Assembly (NCBI RefSeq): GCF_004167665.1
Contig: NZ_SEWE01000012.1
Coordinates: 1-64,000, forward strand
Origin: Hymenobacter persicinus
GTDB lineage: Bacteria > Bacteroidota > Bacteroidia > Cytophagales > Hymenobacteraceae
Length of the DNA stretch: 64,000 bases
Direction of reading: 5' to 3'
Position 1 is the first letter of the stretch. Each line of letters opens with the position of its first letter. The notes under the pieces are model-generated. The model saw only the letters and a program-made list of their open reading frames with translations, ran no database searches and was not told the origin of the DNA. Below are positions 1 through 9,250 of this stretch, piece after piece. Position numbers and translations under genes: made by a program.

Positions 1-354
1 GCCCAGCACGACCGTGCCCAGGGGTGGGGATATGGCTTCGTCGGCCACCTGCTGATTCCCGTACCGGTCAGTGGACGAGACGGGTAGGGCCAGTGTCAGG
101 CCGGCTATAAACGGCAGCGTGTAAAGCCAACCCGCCGTGCGGCGCTTCCGAAACAAGCTCAGCAGCGCCCCCGTGGAGTCGGCCTCCCCGGCCCGGGGCT
201 CGTAGCGGGGCAGATACCAGCCGTTGAACAGCAGCACCGCGCCCGAGTCGGCAGGTGCCACGGCGCGGGTAGCTGCGGGAGCCGGCGCCTGGGCCAGCGC
301 GGCCGGGCCGCTCAATAGCAGCACAGCCAGCAGCCAGAGCTTAGGACCCGCCAC
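1..354 (-). CDS. exported small membrane protein, partial at the window edge
   Basis: Reading the minus strand from a GTG at 354 gives an open frame of 118 codons that runs off the left edge. The N-terminus is a clear Sec signal peptide (hydrophobic LWLLAVLLLSG, cleavage after AALA-Q). It is followed by a short polar stretch with an FNGWYLPRYEP segment, and then a hydrophobic segment around residues 75-93 that may cross a membrane. I do not recognise the family. The start is 13 nt beyond the stop of the upstream gene at 368-859, so the two are probably co-transcribed. That neighbour has the same plan: signal peptide, an Arg-rich turn, then a hydrophobic block. They may be diverged paralogues, which is inference. 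The GTG start is chosen because it begins directly at the signal peptide. Confidence 0.6.
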   Translation of the reverse strand, partial: MAGPKLWLLAVLLLSGPAALAQAPAPAATRAVAPADSGAVLLFNGWYLPRYEPRAGEADSTGALLSLFRKRRTAGWLYTLPFIAGLTLALPVSSTDRYGNQQVADEAISPPLGTVVLG

Positions 355-367
355 GGTGCGGGGACGG

Positions 368-859
368 CTACTTGGCGGGAACGGCTTCAACGGGCTTGTA
401 GTCGATGATGGGCTGATTGAAGAACCGGGGCTTGAGCTTGCGGCGCAGGGACCGGGCCAGGGGCTTACCGGCGGCGTAGTTGGTCAGCACCATTTCGAGC
501 TTGCCGTTGCTGTAGTGCAACAGCTTACCGGCGCCGTAGGCTGCGAAGGGTGCCGCAAACACGAAGGCCAGCGCCCCGTTGTTCGTGTTTTCCTGCACCA
601 CGTAGCCGCCGCCCACTACTTGGTTGTTGCTGGGGGCCGTGGCAATGCGGGCCGCTGCCAGGGCCGAACCCACAATCCAGCTCACCCCGCCGCCCTGCCG
701 CCGGCCGTAGAGGTTGATAATGGCCTGGGCCGTGTCGTTGTGCAGGTACTGATTGCGCAGCCCCTGTTTGCGCGTGAGGGATTCGAGGGACTCTTGCTGG
801 GCGAACAGCGGGGTGCTGCTCAGGCTTAGAAATAACAGAGCCAGTATTCGTTTGGTCAT
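368..859 (-). CDS. exported protein of unknown function
   Basis: This is a 163-residue protein. The start is the ATG at 859, because it begins an ideal signal peptide (MTKRILALLFLSLSS, cleavage after LFA-Q); the open frame extends further upstream but without protein-like sequence. The mature part has an acidic/polar N-terminal third and a Gly/Ala-rich hydrophobic middle (roughly residues 55-110) that could form one or two membrane passes. The C-terminal tail is basic, with several Arg/Lys and aromatic residues. No family is recognised. It is the first gene of a minus-strand pair with the partial gene at 1-354, which it resembles in layout. The likely location is periplasm or outer membrane. 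Confidence 0.6.
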   Translation of the reverse strand: MTKRILALLFLSLSSTPLFAQQESLESLTRKQGLRNQYLHNDTAQAIINLYGRRQGGGVSWIVGSALAAARIATAPSNNQVVGGGYVVQENTNNGALAFVFAAPFAAYGAGKLLHYSNGKLEMVLTNYAAGKPLARSLRRKLKPRFFNQPIIDYKPVEAVPAK

Positions 860-1234
860 AAAAACGGAGGATGGGTAAATACCCGCAATATAAGGCGCGA
901 AAATCAACGCGTAGCAACCATTCAGCCCTGCTGGTCCGCCACGCTGCTCCCAGCAAATCGGCCCTGGGAGGTCCGGCTGGTGCAGGCGGCAACATGGGGG
1001 AAGTAATAGTTGTCTACTGATAATGCAACTCCCTGAAAAAGGCAGCATCTTTACTGGCCTGCTACCGTGCTATTTTATCCGTTCGTCCGTACAAGGTTTT
1101 TTTGAGCTTCCTACGCGCTGCCTGCGCAGCGTTGCCCGCCTTTCCGGCTTCCCCGGTTATCCCCCCTCCGCCCAAGCTACTGAGCCTGGGTCAGCCTGCT
1201 TTTCATCCTTTCTTTTCTCACTTTTCCCCGCTTT
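860..1234. other. divergent intergenic region
   Basis: This 375-bp gap separates the divergent genes at 859 (minus) and 1235 (plus), so it must hold promoters for both. I found no exact TAnnTTTG box. The right half is rich in pyrimidine tracts. Several overlapping open frames here look like GC-driven shadows. No RNA gene or repeat is recognised. Confidence 0.4.
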
Positions 1235-4200
1235 ATGCCCCTTTCCTTACCCATTACTGGTGCCGCTCAGCCTTCCCCGCGCGAGCCCCGGACCACTTCC
1301 GCGGGCCGGCGCACCTGGCGGCCCCTGCTGGCTGCCACCCTCGGCCTGTTTTCCCTGACGGGCGCTTTGGCCCAAAACCAGCCCTTGCCCCTGCCGACTA
1401 GCTTAGCGGAGCGCGTTGCGCTGCCCCAGCCGGCCGCCCCCCGCGCGGAGCTGCCCGCCAAGACGGTGAAAGCCCGGCAGGTGCTGGCCAGCATTTCTTC
1501 TACCGCCACCGGCGGCAACTGGAGCGACCCAGCCAGCTGGGCCGGGGGCGTCGTGCCAACCAGCGCCGATGACGTGACCATCGTGGGCGGCGCCACCGTC
1601 ACGCTCGACGTGGCTGCCAGCTGCGCCTCGCTGACGGTAGCGACGGCCGGCTCCCTGCTGACGTCGGCCACCACGGCTTACTCCCTGCAAGTGGGCGGCA
1701 GCATCACCAACAACGGTACGCTCGATCTGAGCGCCAACCCCACCACCGGCTCCGACCTGCGCTTCACCGGCGCGGGCAGCGTGACGTTCTCCGGCTCGGG
1801 CACCACCGACCTGCAGACGGTTTCGTTGGCCAAGTCGGCGCGGATTGACGTGGTGGACATGAACCTGCCGACGCTCTCGGTGAAGGGCAGCACCACTTCC
1901 GGCGACGGTTTCCTGACGACCGTAAACAGCGTTCCGGCCGCCGACATGGCCGGTACGCTCAAGATTTCGGGTACCGCTACTATCAGCAACAAGGTATTCG
2001 CCAGCGGCACCTCCTACACCATTCCGACCACCGGCGGCTTCTGGCTGAGCAACCCCAACTACACGGTGGTAGCCCAGAACGGCACGACCACCATTTCCGG
2101 CTCCCTGCGCGTGACGGCCGGCACCTTTAACGTGGGTACGGCCATCGGCAACTCTTTGGCCCTGACGGCAGCCTCGGTGCTGACCGTGGACGGCGGCACC
2201 ATCAACTCGGCCAGCCGCGTGAGCTCATTTACGGCTGCCGCTTCGGCCTTCTCGACCACCTTCACGCTCAGCGCCGGCACCATCAACGTAAACCAGGTGG
2301 GCAACGCCGACCTGATTCCGTCCTTCGGCATCAACGGCACGACCGCCATTTCGGGTGGCACCATCAACTTGGTGCAGCGCAGCATCGGCGCCACGCCCCT
2401 CGACTACTACGTAGCCGGTACCTACACCTACTCCGGGGGTACCGTGAACGTGGGCACGGCGGCCACGGCCACCAACTTCGACTTCCGCGTCCGCGGCACG
2501 TTCCCGAACCTGACCCTCGACAACACGACCAACCCGAAGAGCGCCTTGCTCCAGGGCCAGACCAACGTGTACGGCACCACGCTCACCACGCCCGGTTCCA
2601 ACCTCAACCTGAATGGTCAGCTGCTGCTGCAACTTGGCGCGGCCATCACCAACAACGGCACCATAACCGGTACGACCACCGCCAGCACCATCTACTTTGC
2701 GGGCAGCGTGCCCCAGACCCTGGGCGGCAGCGGCACCTACACCCTGATCCGGACCATTTCGGTGGATAACTCCGGCGGCGGCGCCACGCTGACCGTGCCC
2801 GTGACGACCACCCGCGTGAACCTGTTTACGGGCAACCTGAACGGCACCAACAACCTGACCATCGGCGACGGCTCGGCGGCTTTCTTCGTGATTCAGATCG
2901 GGGTGGCTTCCAACGTGAACACCAGCGGTTCGCTGACTTCGGCCCCGACTTTCAACATTGGCAGCGGCGCCCTGCAGCTGATTTACGCCCAGGAAACCAC
3001 CGCCCGCACCACGGGCTTCGAGATTCCCTCGGCCCGCATCGTGGACGCGCTGACCATGGCTAATCCCGCGGGCCTGATTGTGGCCGGCGGCAACCTGACC
3101 ATCAACGCCAGCGGCGTTTCGACCGGCTCGCTGATTCTGACCAGCGGCATCATCACGACTTCGGCTGCCAACAAAATCATCATCGGCAAGGCCGCGGCTA
3201 CCCTGCCCACCGGCTCGGCTACTTCGTACGTGAAAGGCCCGCTGGGCATCACTGTGAACAGCGCTACCGCCGTTAACCGCACGTTTGCCGTGGGCGACGC
3301 TGGCGGCTGGCGTCCGGTTGTCGTGACGGGTATTACCACCAGCGCCGACCAGATTTTCACCGCTACGGTTATCAACGGAGCCACCGGCGGCACGCCGGTT
3401 CCGCCCGTTACCAACCTGAACCCGACCCGCTACGTGCGCCTCGAAAACTCGGCTAACCTGCCGGCTACGGCCCGCGTGCAGCTGAGCTTCGGCGCCGACG
3501 ACTTTGCCGGTAACGCTGGCACGGCTACCATCGCTCAGGCTCCTTCGGCAGCTGGTGCTTACGCCTCCATCGGCGGCGCCGCCGCCGCCACGCCCACGAC
3601 CGGTATCATCTCGACCCAGAACCTGACGCCCGGCAACGACTACTTCGTGCTGGCCAACACCGAAGGCGGTCAGCTTTCCAGCTCGCCCGTAGCCGTGTGC
3701 ACCGGCACTAACGCCGGCACGATTTCGCTGACCAACTTCGTGGGCACCGTAGTGAAGTACCAGTTCGACAACGGCTCCGGCTTTGTGGACGTGCCCGGCA
3801 ACAACAACAGTCCCACGCTGGCTTTCACCAACCTGACCGCGACGACCACCTACCGCGCCGTTATCCTGACCAGCGACGGCCGCACGGTCTTCTCGGCTCC
3901 GGTAACCGTAACGGTAAACCCGCTGCCCCTGGCTTCGCTGACCGCTACCTCGCCGACCACGTTCTGCGGCCCCGGCACGCTGACGCTACAGGCTAACGCC
4001 CTGTCGGGTGCGACCTACCAGTTCCTGCTCAACGGTAACCCCATCAGCGGCGCTACCAACGCTACCTACTCCGTGACGGTGGCTGCCAGCGGCAGCTACG
4101 CCGTAATCGTGACCAGCGCCGCCGGCTGCTCGGCCACCTCGTCGGCCGTGAACGTAACGGTGAACCCCGCCACTTCGGCCACATTTGCCTACGCCAGCGG

Positions 4201-5155
4201 CACGTTCTGCAAGAGCGGTACCAACCCCGCCCCAACCATCACCGGCACCACCGGCGGTACGTTCTCCTCGACCTCGGGCCTCGTGATTGATCCGGCTACC
4301 GGCACTATCAACCTAGCGGCCTCCAACACGGGCACCTACACCGTGACTTACACCGTGGGTGGTCCTTGCCCCGTTTCGAGCACGGCGACCGTAACGGTAA
4401 CCAGCGCTCCGGTAGCGACCTTCTCCTACGCCAACGCGGCTTATTGCGTGGGTGGAACCAACCCGGCGCCAGTCTTCCCGACGGGCGCCAGCGGCGGCAC
4501 GTTCACGACTTCGGGCTCGGGTCTGGTTATCAACGCCACCACCGGCGTTATCAACCTGGCGACCAGCACGGCCGGCACTTATACGGTGGTTAACACCGTA
4601 GCGGCTTCGGGCGGCTGCACCGCGGCTTCGGCCACCACGACCGTGACCATCAACGCCCGTCCGGCCACGCCGACCATCAGCGTTGTCTACAACGGCGCCA
4701 CCACCACGCTCACCTCGAGCTCGGCTACCGGCAACCAGTTCTACCTGAACGGCAACCTGAGTCCCGGCGCTACCGGCCAGACCTACGTGGTGAACACCCC
4801 GGCCCAGTTCGGCACCTACTCGGTGGTTGTGACCAACGCCAACGGTTGCGCCTCGCTGCCCTCGGCTACGCTGACCGTGACTTCGGCCGTGAAGCCGCTG
4901 GCCGGCTCGTCGCTGAGCGTATTCCCGAACCCGACCCATGACGGCAAGCTCAGCGTGGAGCTGACCGGCTACCGCAAAGCCGTGGAGCTGACCGTGCTCA
5001 ACGCCCTGGGTCAGCCCGTATTCACGACTTCGGTACCGGCCTCGGCTGGCACGACCGTGAAGGCCGTGAACCTCTCGCAGCTGCCCGCCGGTATCTACAT
5101 CCTGCGCGCCAAAACCGAGGGCGGCCTCGACACCCGCCGCATCGTGAAGGAATAG
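1235..5155 (+). CDS. large T9SS-secreted surface protein with Ig/PKD-like repeats
   Basis: This 1306-residue protein has a signal peptide with a long basic n-region (hydrophobic core LLAATLGLFSLTG, cleavage near ALA-Q). Residues about 80-150 resemble the start of many Bacteroidota surface proteins (GGNWSDPASWAGG, then a beta-rich TSADDVTI stretch). A long Thr/Ser/Gly/Asn-rich beta-solenoid-like region follows to about residue 780. Ig/PKD-like modules come next, including two clear tandem copies at about 983-1060 and 1063-1138; each has a conserved Cys pair and a GGTF motif. Residues about 1225-1306 form a type A T9SS sorting domain (SVFPNP, GIYILRAKTEGG, RRIVKE). Predicted role: cell-surface or released adhesin or matrix protein exported through T9SS. 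Ligand or activity cannot be read. A terminator follows directly, so it is monocistronic. Confidence 0.85.
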   Translation: MPLSLPITGAAQPSPREPRTTSAGRRTWRPLLAATLGLFSLTGALAQNQPLPLPTSLAERVALPQPAAPRAELPAKTVKARQVLASISSTATGGNWSDPASWAGGVVPTSADDVTIVGGATVTLDVAASCASLTVATAGSLLTSATTAYSLQVGGSITNNGTLDLSANPTTGSDLRFTGAGSVTFSGSGTTDLQTVSLAKSARIDVVDMNLPTLSVKGSTTSGDGFLTTVNSVPAADMAGTLKISGTATISNKVFASGTSYTIPTTGGFWLSNPNYTVVAQNGTTTISGSLRVTAGTFNVGTAIGNSLALTAASVLTVDGGTINSASRVSSFTAAASAFSTTFTLSAGTINVNQVGNADLIPSFGINGTTAISGGTINLVQRSIGATPLDYYVAGTYTYSGGTVNVGTAATATNFDFRVRGTFPNLTLDNTTNPKSALLQGQTNVYGTTLTTPGSNLNLNGQLLLQLGAAITNNGTITGTTTASTIYFAGSVPQTLGGSGTYTLIRTISVDNSGGGATLTVPVTTTRVNLFTGNLNGTNNLTIGDGSAAFFVIQIGVASNVNTSGSLTSAPTFNIGSGALQLIYAQETTARTTGFEIPSARIVDALTMANPAGLIVAGGNLTINASGVSTGSLILTSGIITTSAANKIIIGKAAATLPTGSATSYVKGPLGITVNSATAVNRTFAVGDAGGWRPVVVTGITTSADQIFTATVINGATGGTPVPPVTNLNPTRYVRLENSANLPATARVQLSFGADDFAGNAGTATIAQAPSAAGAYASIGGAAAATPTTGIISTQNLTPGNDYFVLANTEGGQLSSSPVAVCTGTNAGTISLTNFVGTVVKYQFDNGSGFVDVPGNNNSPTLAFTNLTATTTYRAVILTSDGRTVFSAPVTVTVNPLPLASLTATSPTTFCGPGTLTLQANALSGATYQFLLNGNPISGATNATYSVTVAASGSYAVIVTSAAGCSATSSAVNVTVNPATSATFAYASGTFCKSGTNPAPTITGTTGGTFSSTSGLVIDPATGTINLAASNTGTYTVTYTVGGPCPVSSTATVTVTSAPVATFSYANAAYCVGGTNPAPVFPTGASGGTFTTSGSGLVINATTGVINLATSTAGTYTVVNTVAASGGCTAASATTTVTINARPATPTISVVYNGATTTLTSSSATGNQFYLNGNLSPGATGQTYVVNTPAQFGTYSVVVTNANGCASLPSATLTVTSAVKPLAGSSLSVFPNPTHDGKLSVELTGYRKAVELTVLNALGQPVFTTSVPASAGTTVKAVNLSQLPAGIYILRAKTEGGLDTRRIVKE

Positions 5156-5180
5156 TTGGGTAGTACTTCCTGCCCTTAGA

Positions 5181-5213
5181 AAAGCCCCGGCCGCATTGGC
5201 CGGGGCTTTTTTT
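5181..5213 (+). terminator. rho-independent terminator after the surface protein
   Basis: The perfect 11-bp stem aagccccggcc / ggccggggctt has a short loop and is followed by a run of T. It lies 26 nt after the stop codon. Confidence 0.85.
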
Positions 5214-5262
5214 GTGCCCGTCGGCGCTGGCCGCGGAGGCGCCGAGTTTCTGCCCGGCGCCG

Positions 5263-5270
5263 TAGCTTTG
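5263..5270 (+). promoter_or_regulatory. candidate promoter -7 box before the HupE-like gene
   Basis: TAGCTTTG is an exact match to the Bacteroidota -7 consensus TAnnTTTG. It ends only 4 nt before the ATG at 5275, so the transcript would be almost leaderless. No TTG-type -33 element is visible at the usual 17-23 nt. Confidence 0.4.
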
Positions 5271-5274
5271 CCTT

Positions 5275-5874
5275 ATGTCCGTTTTCCAGACCTACCTCCA
5301 GCTCGGCTTCTTCCACATCTTCAACCTGCAGGCTTACGACCACCTCGTGTTTCTGCTGGCCTTGTGCGCGCCCTACGTGGCGGCCGACTGGCGGCGGGTA
5401 GTGGCGCTGGTCACGAGCTTCACCGTGGGCCACTCCGTCACGCTGGCGCTGGCTACGCTGGGCTTTGTGCGCTACAGCCCCAAGCTGATTGAGGTGCTGA
5501 TTCCGCTGACCATCCTGCTGACCTGCGCCCTGAACCTGAGCCGGGCCGGGCTGCGCGAAGCTGAACAAAACCGCCGGCCCCTGGTGCTGGCCCTACCCAA
5601 CGCGCTGGCCGCCGGCTTCGGGCTGATTCACGGGCTGGGCTTCTCCAGCTACCTGCGCGAGCTGCTGGGCCACCAGAGCCGTCCGGTGCTGGAGCTGCTG
5701 GCTTTCAACGTGGGCGTGGAGTTGGGCCAGCTGCTGATTGTGGCCCTGATTCTGCTGCTGGGCCTGGTGGTGCTGCGGGCCCTGCGCGCCGCCCGGCGCG
5801 ACTGGGTGCTGGTCGTCAGCGGGGCGGCGGGAGGCATTGCGGCCGTGCTGCTGCTGCAGAATTTAACCGCCTGA
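5275..5874 (+). CDS. HupE/UreJ-like membrane protein
   Basis: This 199-residue integral membrane protein has about six hydrophobic segments. The His-containing motifs AYDHLVFLLAL (about residues 20-30), GHSVTLAL (about 56-63) and LIHGLGFSS (about 120-128) are typical of the HupE/UreJ_2 family. Family members are implicated in nickel, cobalt or copper handling in hydrogenase and urease loci. No such enzyme genes are next door, so the metal specificity is unknown. It stands alone after a terminator, with its own promoter-like box. The length fits the family and there is no signal peptide apart from the first membrane segment. Confidence 0.75.
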   Translation: MSVFQTYLQLGFFHIFNLQAYDHLVFLLALCAPYVAADWRRVVALVTSFTVGHSVTLALATLGFVRYSPKLIEVLIPLTILLTCALNLSRAGLREAEQNRRPLVLALPNALAAGFGLIHGLGFSSYLRELLGHQSRPVLELLAFNVGVELGQLLIVALILLLGLVVLRALRAARRDWVLVVSGAAGGIAAVLLLQNLTA

Positions 5875-5990
5875 AAGGAATTACGGCCCGCCGTGCAGCG
5901 TTGGCCCCTGCACCCGCGTCCTTGCTTTCCGGCCGGCTATGGGCTGCGTAACTTGCCGGACGTCTGATTTGCTTCTTACCACACTGACAT

Positions 5991-8348
5991 ATGCTTAAAA
6001 AACTTCTCCTGGGCGCTGGCCTCGTGGGAATGGCCGCGGCACCACTGCTGGCCCAGACCACGAATTCCGGCACCGACAAATTTGCCCAGCTCGGCACTAC
6101 CCTGCCCACCCCGAACACCTACCGCACGGCCTCGGGCGCGCCGGGCTCCGATTACTGGCAGCAGCGCGCCGACTACAACATCCGCGTCAAGCTCGACGAC
6201 GACAAGCAGGCCATTTCGGGCTCCGAGGACATCACCTACACCAACCTGTCGCCCGACGTGCTGACCTACCTCTGGGTGCAGCTCGACCAGAACATCCTCG
6301 ACAAGAACTCCATCACGGCGGCCACCCAGGTGAATGCGGTGCAAGATAAAATGTCGTTTCAGGCTCTGGACTACCTGGTCAAGTCGGACTTCGACGGGGG
6401 CTTCAAGATTGAGTCGGTGAACGTGAAGGGCGGCAAGGCCCTGCCCTACGTCATCAACCACACCATGATGCGCGTGGATCTGCCCATGCCCCTGCGGCCC
6501 AAGCAGGCGTTTACGTTCAGCATTGCCTGGCACTACAACGTGAATGATCAGCTGAAAATCAACCAGCGCAGCGGCTACGAGTTCTTCCCCGACGACAAGA
6601 ACTACCTCTACGAAATTGCCCAGTTCTACCCCCGCATGGCGGTGTACTCCGACAACCAGGGCTGGCAGCACAAGCAGTTTCTGGGCACCGGCGAGTTTAC
6701 CCTGCCCTTCGGCGACTACCGGGTAAGCATCACCGCCCCCGCCGACCACGTGGTGGGGGCCACCGGCACGCTCCAGAATCCCGACCAGGTCCTCAGCGCC
6801 ACCCAGCGCAAGCGCTTTGCCCAGGCGGCTTCGGCCACCAAACCCGTGCTCATCGTGACCCAGCAGGAAGCCGAGAAGGCCGAGCAGGGCCGCGCCAAAG
6901 GCACCAAAACCTGGACCTACGCCGCCAAGAACGTGCGGGACTTCGCCTGGGCTTCCTCGCGCAAGTTTATCTGGGATGCCATGGGCATCAAGCAGAACGG
7001 CGTGCCGGTGATGTGCATGAGCTACTACCCGAAGGAGGGCAACCCTCTCTGGGGCAAGTATTCCACCGAGGTCGTGGCCCACACCATCAAGACCTACTCC
7101 AAGTTCACGATTCCCTACGCCTACCCCGTCGCCATTTCGGTGCACGGCCCGGTGGGCGGCATGGAATACCCGATGCTGTGCTTCAACGGTGGCCGCCCCG
7201 AGAAGGACGGCACCTACTCCGCCGACCGGAAATACGGGATGATTTCGGTGATTATCCACGAGGTGGGCCACAACTTCTTCCCCATGATCATCAACTCCGA
7301 CGAGCGGCAGTGGTCGTGGATGGACGAGGGCCTGAACACCTTCGTGCAGTACCTGACCGAGCAGGAATGGGAACGGGACTACCCCTCGCGCCGCGGCGAG
7401 CCCAAGAACATTGTCGACTACATGAAAACCGACAAGAGCCTGCAGACCCCGATTATGACTAACTCGGAGTCGGTGCTGCAATTCGGCCCCAACGCCTACG
7501 CCAAGCCCGCCACCGGTCTGAACATGCTGCGCGAAACCATCCTGGGCCGCCAGCTCTTCGACTACGCCTTCAAAACCTACGCCCAGCGCTGGGCCTACAA
7601 GCACCCCGAGCCCGCCGACTTCTTCCGCACCATGGAAGACGCCTCGGGCACCGACCTGGACTGGTTCTGGCGCGGCTGGTTCTACACCACCGACCGCACC
7701 GACCTTGCCATCGAGGGCGTGAAGTGGTACTCGGTGGATTCGAAAAACCCCGAAATCGAAAACGCCCGCAAGCGGGAAATGCTCAACGCCGAGCCCAAGA
7801 CCCTCTCCCAGCAGCGCAACCTGCAGGACATCCAGAAAACCCTGGTCGACATCAAGCCTGACCTGAAGGACTTCTACAACTCCTACGACCCGATTGCCAC
7901 CACCGACGCCGACAAGACCCGCTACCAGCAGTACGTGAGCAAGCTCACGCCCGAGCAGCAGACGCGCCTGAAGGCCGGGCTGAACTTCTACGAGATGGAT
8001 CTGCGCAACGTGGGCGGCCTGGTGATGCCCGTTATCGTGCAGATGACCTACGAGGACGGCAAGCAGGAAATCGTAAACATTCCGGCCGAAATCTGGCGCA
8101 AAAACAACGAGCACGTCACCAAGGTGTTCGTGACCGAAAAGCCGGTGGTGAGCTTCGTGCTGGACCCCTATCTGGAAACGGCCGATACCGACCTGTCGAA
8201 CAACGCCTACCCGCAGCGGGCCGCGCCTTCGCGCTTCGAGCTGTTTGAGCAGCAGCAGCGCGCTCAGCCCAACCCCATGCAGCAGCAGCAAACGTCGATG
8301 CAGCAGAAGGAGCAGAAGCCCGGCACCAGCGCCGGCGGCGCCAACTAG
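5991..8348 (+). CDS. M1 family zinc aminopeptidase, exported
   Basis: This 785-residue protein has a signal peptide (LLLGAGLVGMAAAPLLAQ). It carries the gluzincin signature HEVGHNFF with the third zinc ligand in WMDEGLNTF, which is the HExxH-x18-E spacing of M1 peptidases. The upstream substrate motif reads GGMEYP, where classic M1 exopeptidases have GxMEN; the Asn-to-Tyr change is often seen in the Bacteroidota subgroup. The N-terminal beta domain (residues about 45-250) precedes the catalytic domain (about 300-560). The C-terminal part ends in a Gln-rich low-complexity tail. Predicted role: periplasmic or surface peptide trimming. It is followed by a strong terminator and looks monocistronic. 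Confidence 0.9.
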   Translation: MLKKLLLGAGLVGMAAAPLLAQTTNSGTDKFAQLGTTLPTPNTYRTASGAPGSDYWQQRADYNIRVKLDDDKQAISGSEDITYTNLSPDVLTYLWVQLDQNILDKNSITAATQVNAVQDKMSFQALDYLVKSDFDGGFKIESVNVKGGKALPYVINHTMMRVDLPMPLRPKQAFTFSIAWHYNVNDQLKINQRSGYEFFPDDKNYLYEIAQFYPRMAVYSDNQGWQHKQFLGTGEFTLPFGDYRVSITAPADHVVGATGTLQNPDQVLSATQRKRFAQAASATKPVLIVTQQEAEKAEQGRAKGTKTWTYAAKNVRDFAWASSRKFIWDAMGIKQNGVPVMCMSYYPKEGNPLWGKYSTEVVAHTIKTYSKFTIPYAYPVAISVHGPVGGMEYPMLCFNGGRPEKDGTYSADRKYGMISVIIHEVGHNFFPMIINSDERQWSWMDEGLNTFVQYLTEQEWERDYPSRRGEPKNIVDYMKTDKSLQTPIMTNSESVLQFGPNAYAKPATGLNMLRETILGRQLFDYAFKTYAQRWAYKHPEPADFFRTMEDASGTDLDWFWRGWFYTTDRTDLAIEGVKWYSVDSKNPEIENARKREMLNAEPKTLSQQRNLQDIQKTLVDIKPDLKDFYNSYDPIATTDADKTRYQQYVSKLTPEQQTRLKAGLNFYEMDLRNVGGLVMPVIVQMTYEDGKQEIVNIPAEIWRKNNEHVTKVFVTEKPVVSFVLDPYLETADTDLSNNAYPQRAAPSRFELFEQQQRAQPNPMQQQQTSMQQKEQKPGTSAGGAN

Positions 8349-8370
8349 CCCCGCTCTGCTTACCATAGAA

Positions 8371-8405
8371 AAGCCAGTTACAGCACGCTGTAACTGGCTT
8401 TTTTG
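8371..8405 (+). terminator. terminator after the M1 peptidase
   Basis: The 13-bp stem aagccagttacag / ctgtaactggctt is followed by a T run. It lies 22 nt after the stop codon. Confidence 0.9.
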
Positions 8406-8448
8406 TTTTTCGCCCCTGGTAACTATTGTTGCCCAAGGGACTGTTTTA

Positions 8449-8482
8449 TTGACGCGCCCGCTTCAAAATTGGCTTAGCTTTA
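8449..8482 (+). promoter_or_regulatory. candidate promoter of the Yip1-like gene
   Basis: TTG at 8449-8451 and TAGCTTTA at 8475-8482 (7 of 8 to TAnnTTTG) are separated by 23 nt, the upper end of spacing known for Bacteroidota sigma-A promoters. The start codon lies 21 nt further on. Confidence 0.4.
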
Positions 8483-8503
8483 CCGGGAATACTTATCCCT
8501 GCT

Positions 8504-9130
8504 ATGTCCGACGAGCCAACCGTTCCGATAAACAATCCTTTGACCACTATCTGGTTTCAGCCCCGGCGCACGCTGGAGTCTATTCTGCTCTACCACCCCG
8601 ACAAGTACGTACCGGTGCTGCTGTGCCTGGGCGGCATTGCGCGGGCCGTGGACCGGGCTTCGCAACAAAATGCGGGCGACAAGATGGGGACGGTGGCCGT
8701 GCTGCTGCTGACTTTCGTGGTAGGCGGACTCACGGGTTGGATTTTCTACTACTTCTACGCGTGGATGCTCAGCCTGACGGGCCGCTGGCTGAACGGGACG
8801 GCCGGGTCGGAAACCTTCCGCACGGTCCTGGCCTGGTCGCTGGTACCGACTGTGGTTTCCTTGGCACTGCTGCTACCCGAAGTGCTGCTATTCGGCGACG
8901 AGTTGTTTAAGAGCACGCCCGCCGATATCTCCTTTTCCGACAGCGTCATCTGGATAGTTATTAGCCTGATTCAACTGACGCTGGGAATCTGGAGCCTAGT
9001 GATTTTGGTGCACGGAATTTCACTGGTGCAGCATTTCACGGCTGGCCGAGCCATTCTCAACCTGATTTTGCCCGTGGCCGTTATTCTGGTGCCCATTGTG
9101 CTGCTCATTCTGCTAGTGCAATCATTCTGA
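8504..9130 (+). CDS. Yip1-family membrane protein
   Basis: This 208-residue membrane protein has a short cytoplasmic N-terminus containing NPLTTIWFQPRRTLESI, the entry motif of bacterial Yip1-domain proteins. Five or so hydrophobic segments follow, with a polar loop around residues 130-145. The fold is shared with eukaryotic Rab-interacting Yip1 proteins, but the role in bacteria is unknown. It has a promoter-like element of its own and no close operon partner; the next gene starts 120 nt later. The family call is from motif and topology only. Confidence 0.7.
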   Translation: MSDEPTVPINNPLTTIWFQPRRTLESILLYHPDKYVPVLLCLGGIARAVDRASQQNAGDKMGTVAVLLLTFVVGGLTGWIFYYFYAWMLSLTGRWLNGTAGSETFRTVLAWSLVPTVVSLALLLPEVLLFGDELFKSTPADISFSDSVIWIVISLIQLTLGIWSLVILVHGISLVQHFTAGRAILNLILPVAVILVPIVLLILLVQSF

Positions 9131-9250
9131 GTTTTCAGCGCCAACAAAACGGATGAAGTTGTCCGGCTTTGTTGGCGCATGCAACCATCTTTCCGTTCAG
9201 CAGCCTCCCGATTATACGCCCTGTATCGGCTCCACTTTTCCTCTGCTGTT

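Noticed and set aside
1023..1401. Short plus-strand frames before the surface protein
   Set aside because: They overlap the true start in other frames and show only Pro/Ser/Phe-rich noise.
5991..8348. GGMEYP instead of GxMEN in the M1 peptidase taken as a broken active site
   Set aside because: All three zinc ligands and the catalytic Glu are intact, and the variant is common in the Bacteroidota branch, so the enzyme is probably active.
5976..8366. Antisense open frame of 796 codons across the M1 peptidase gene
   Set aside because: It is a mirror of the high-GC third-position bias. The peptide is rich in Val, Gly, His and Arg without domains, while the plus strand has the full M1 motif set.
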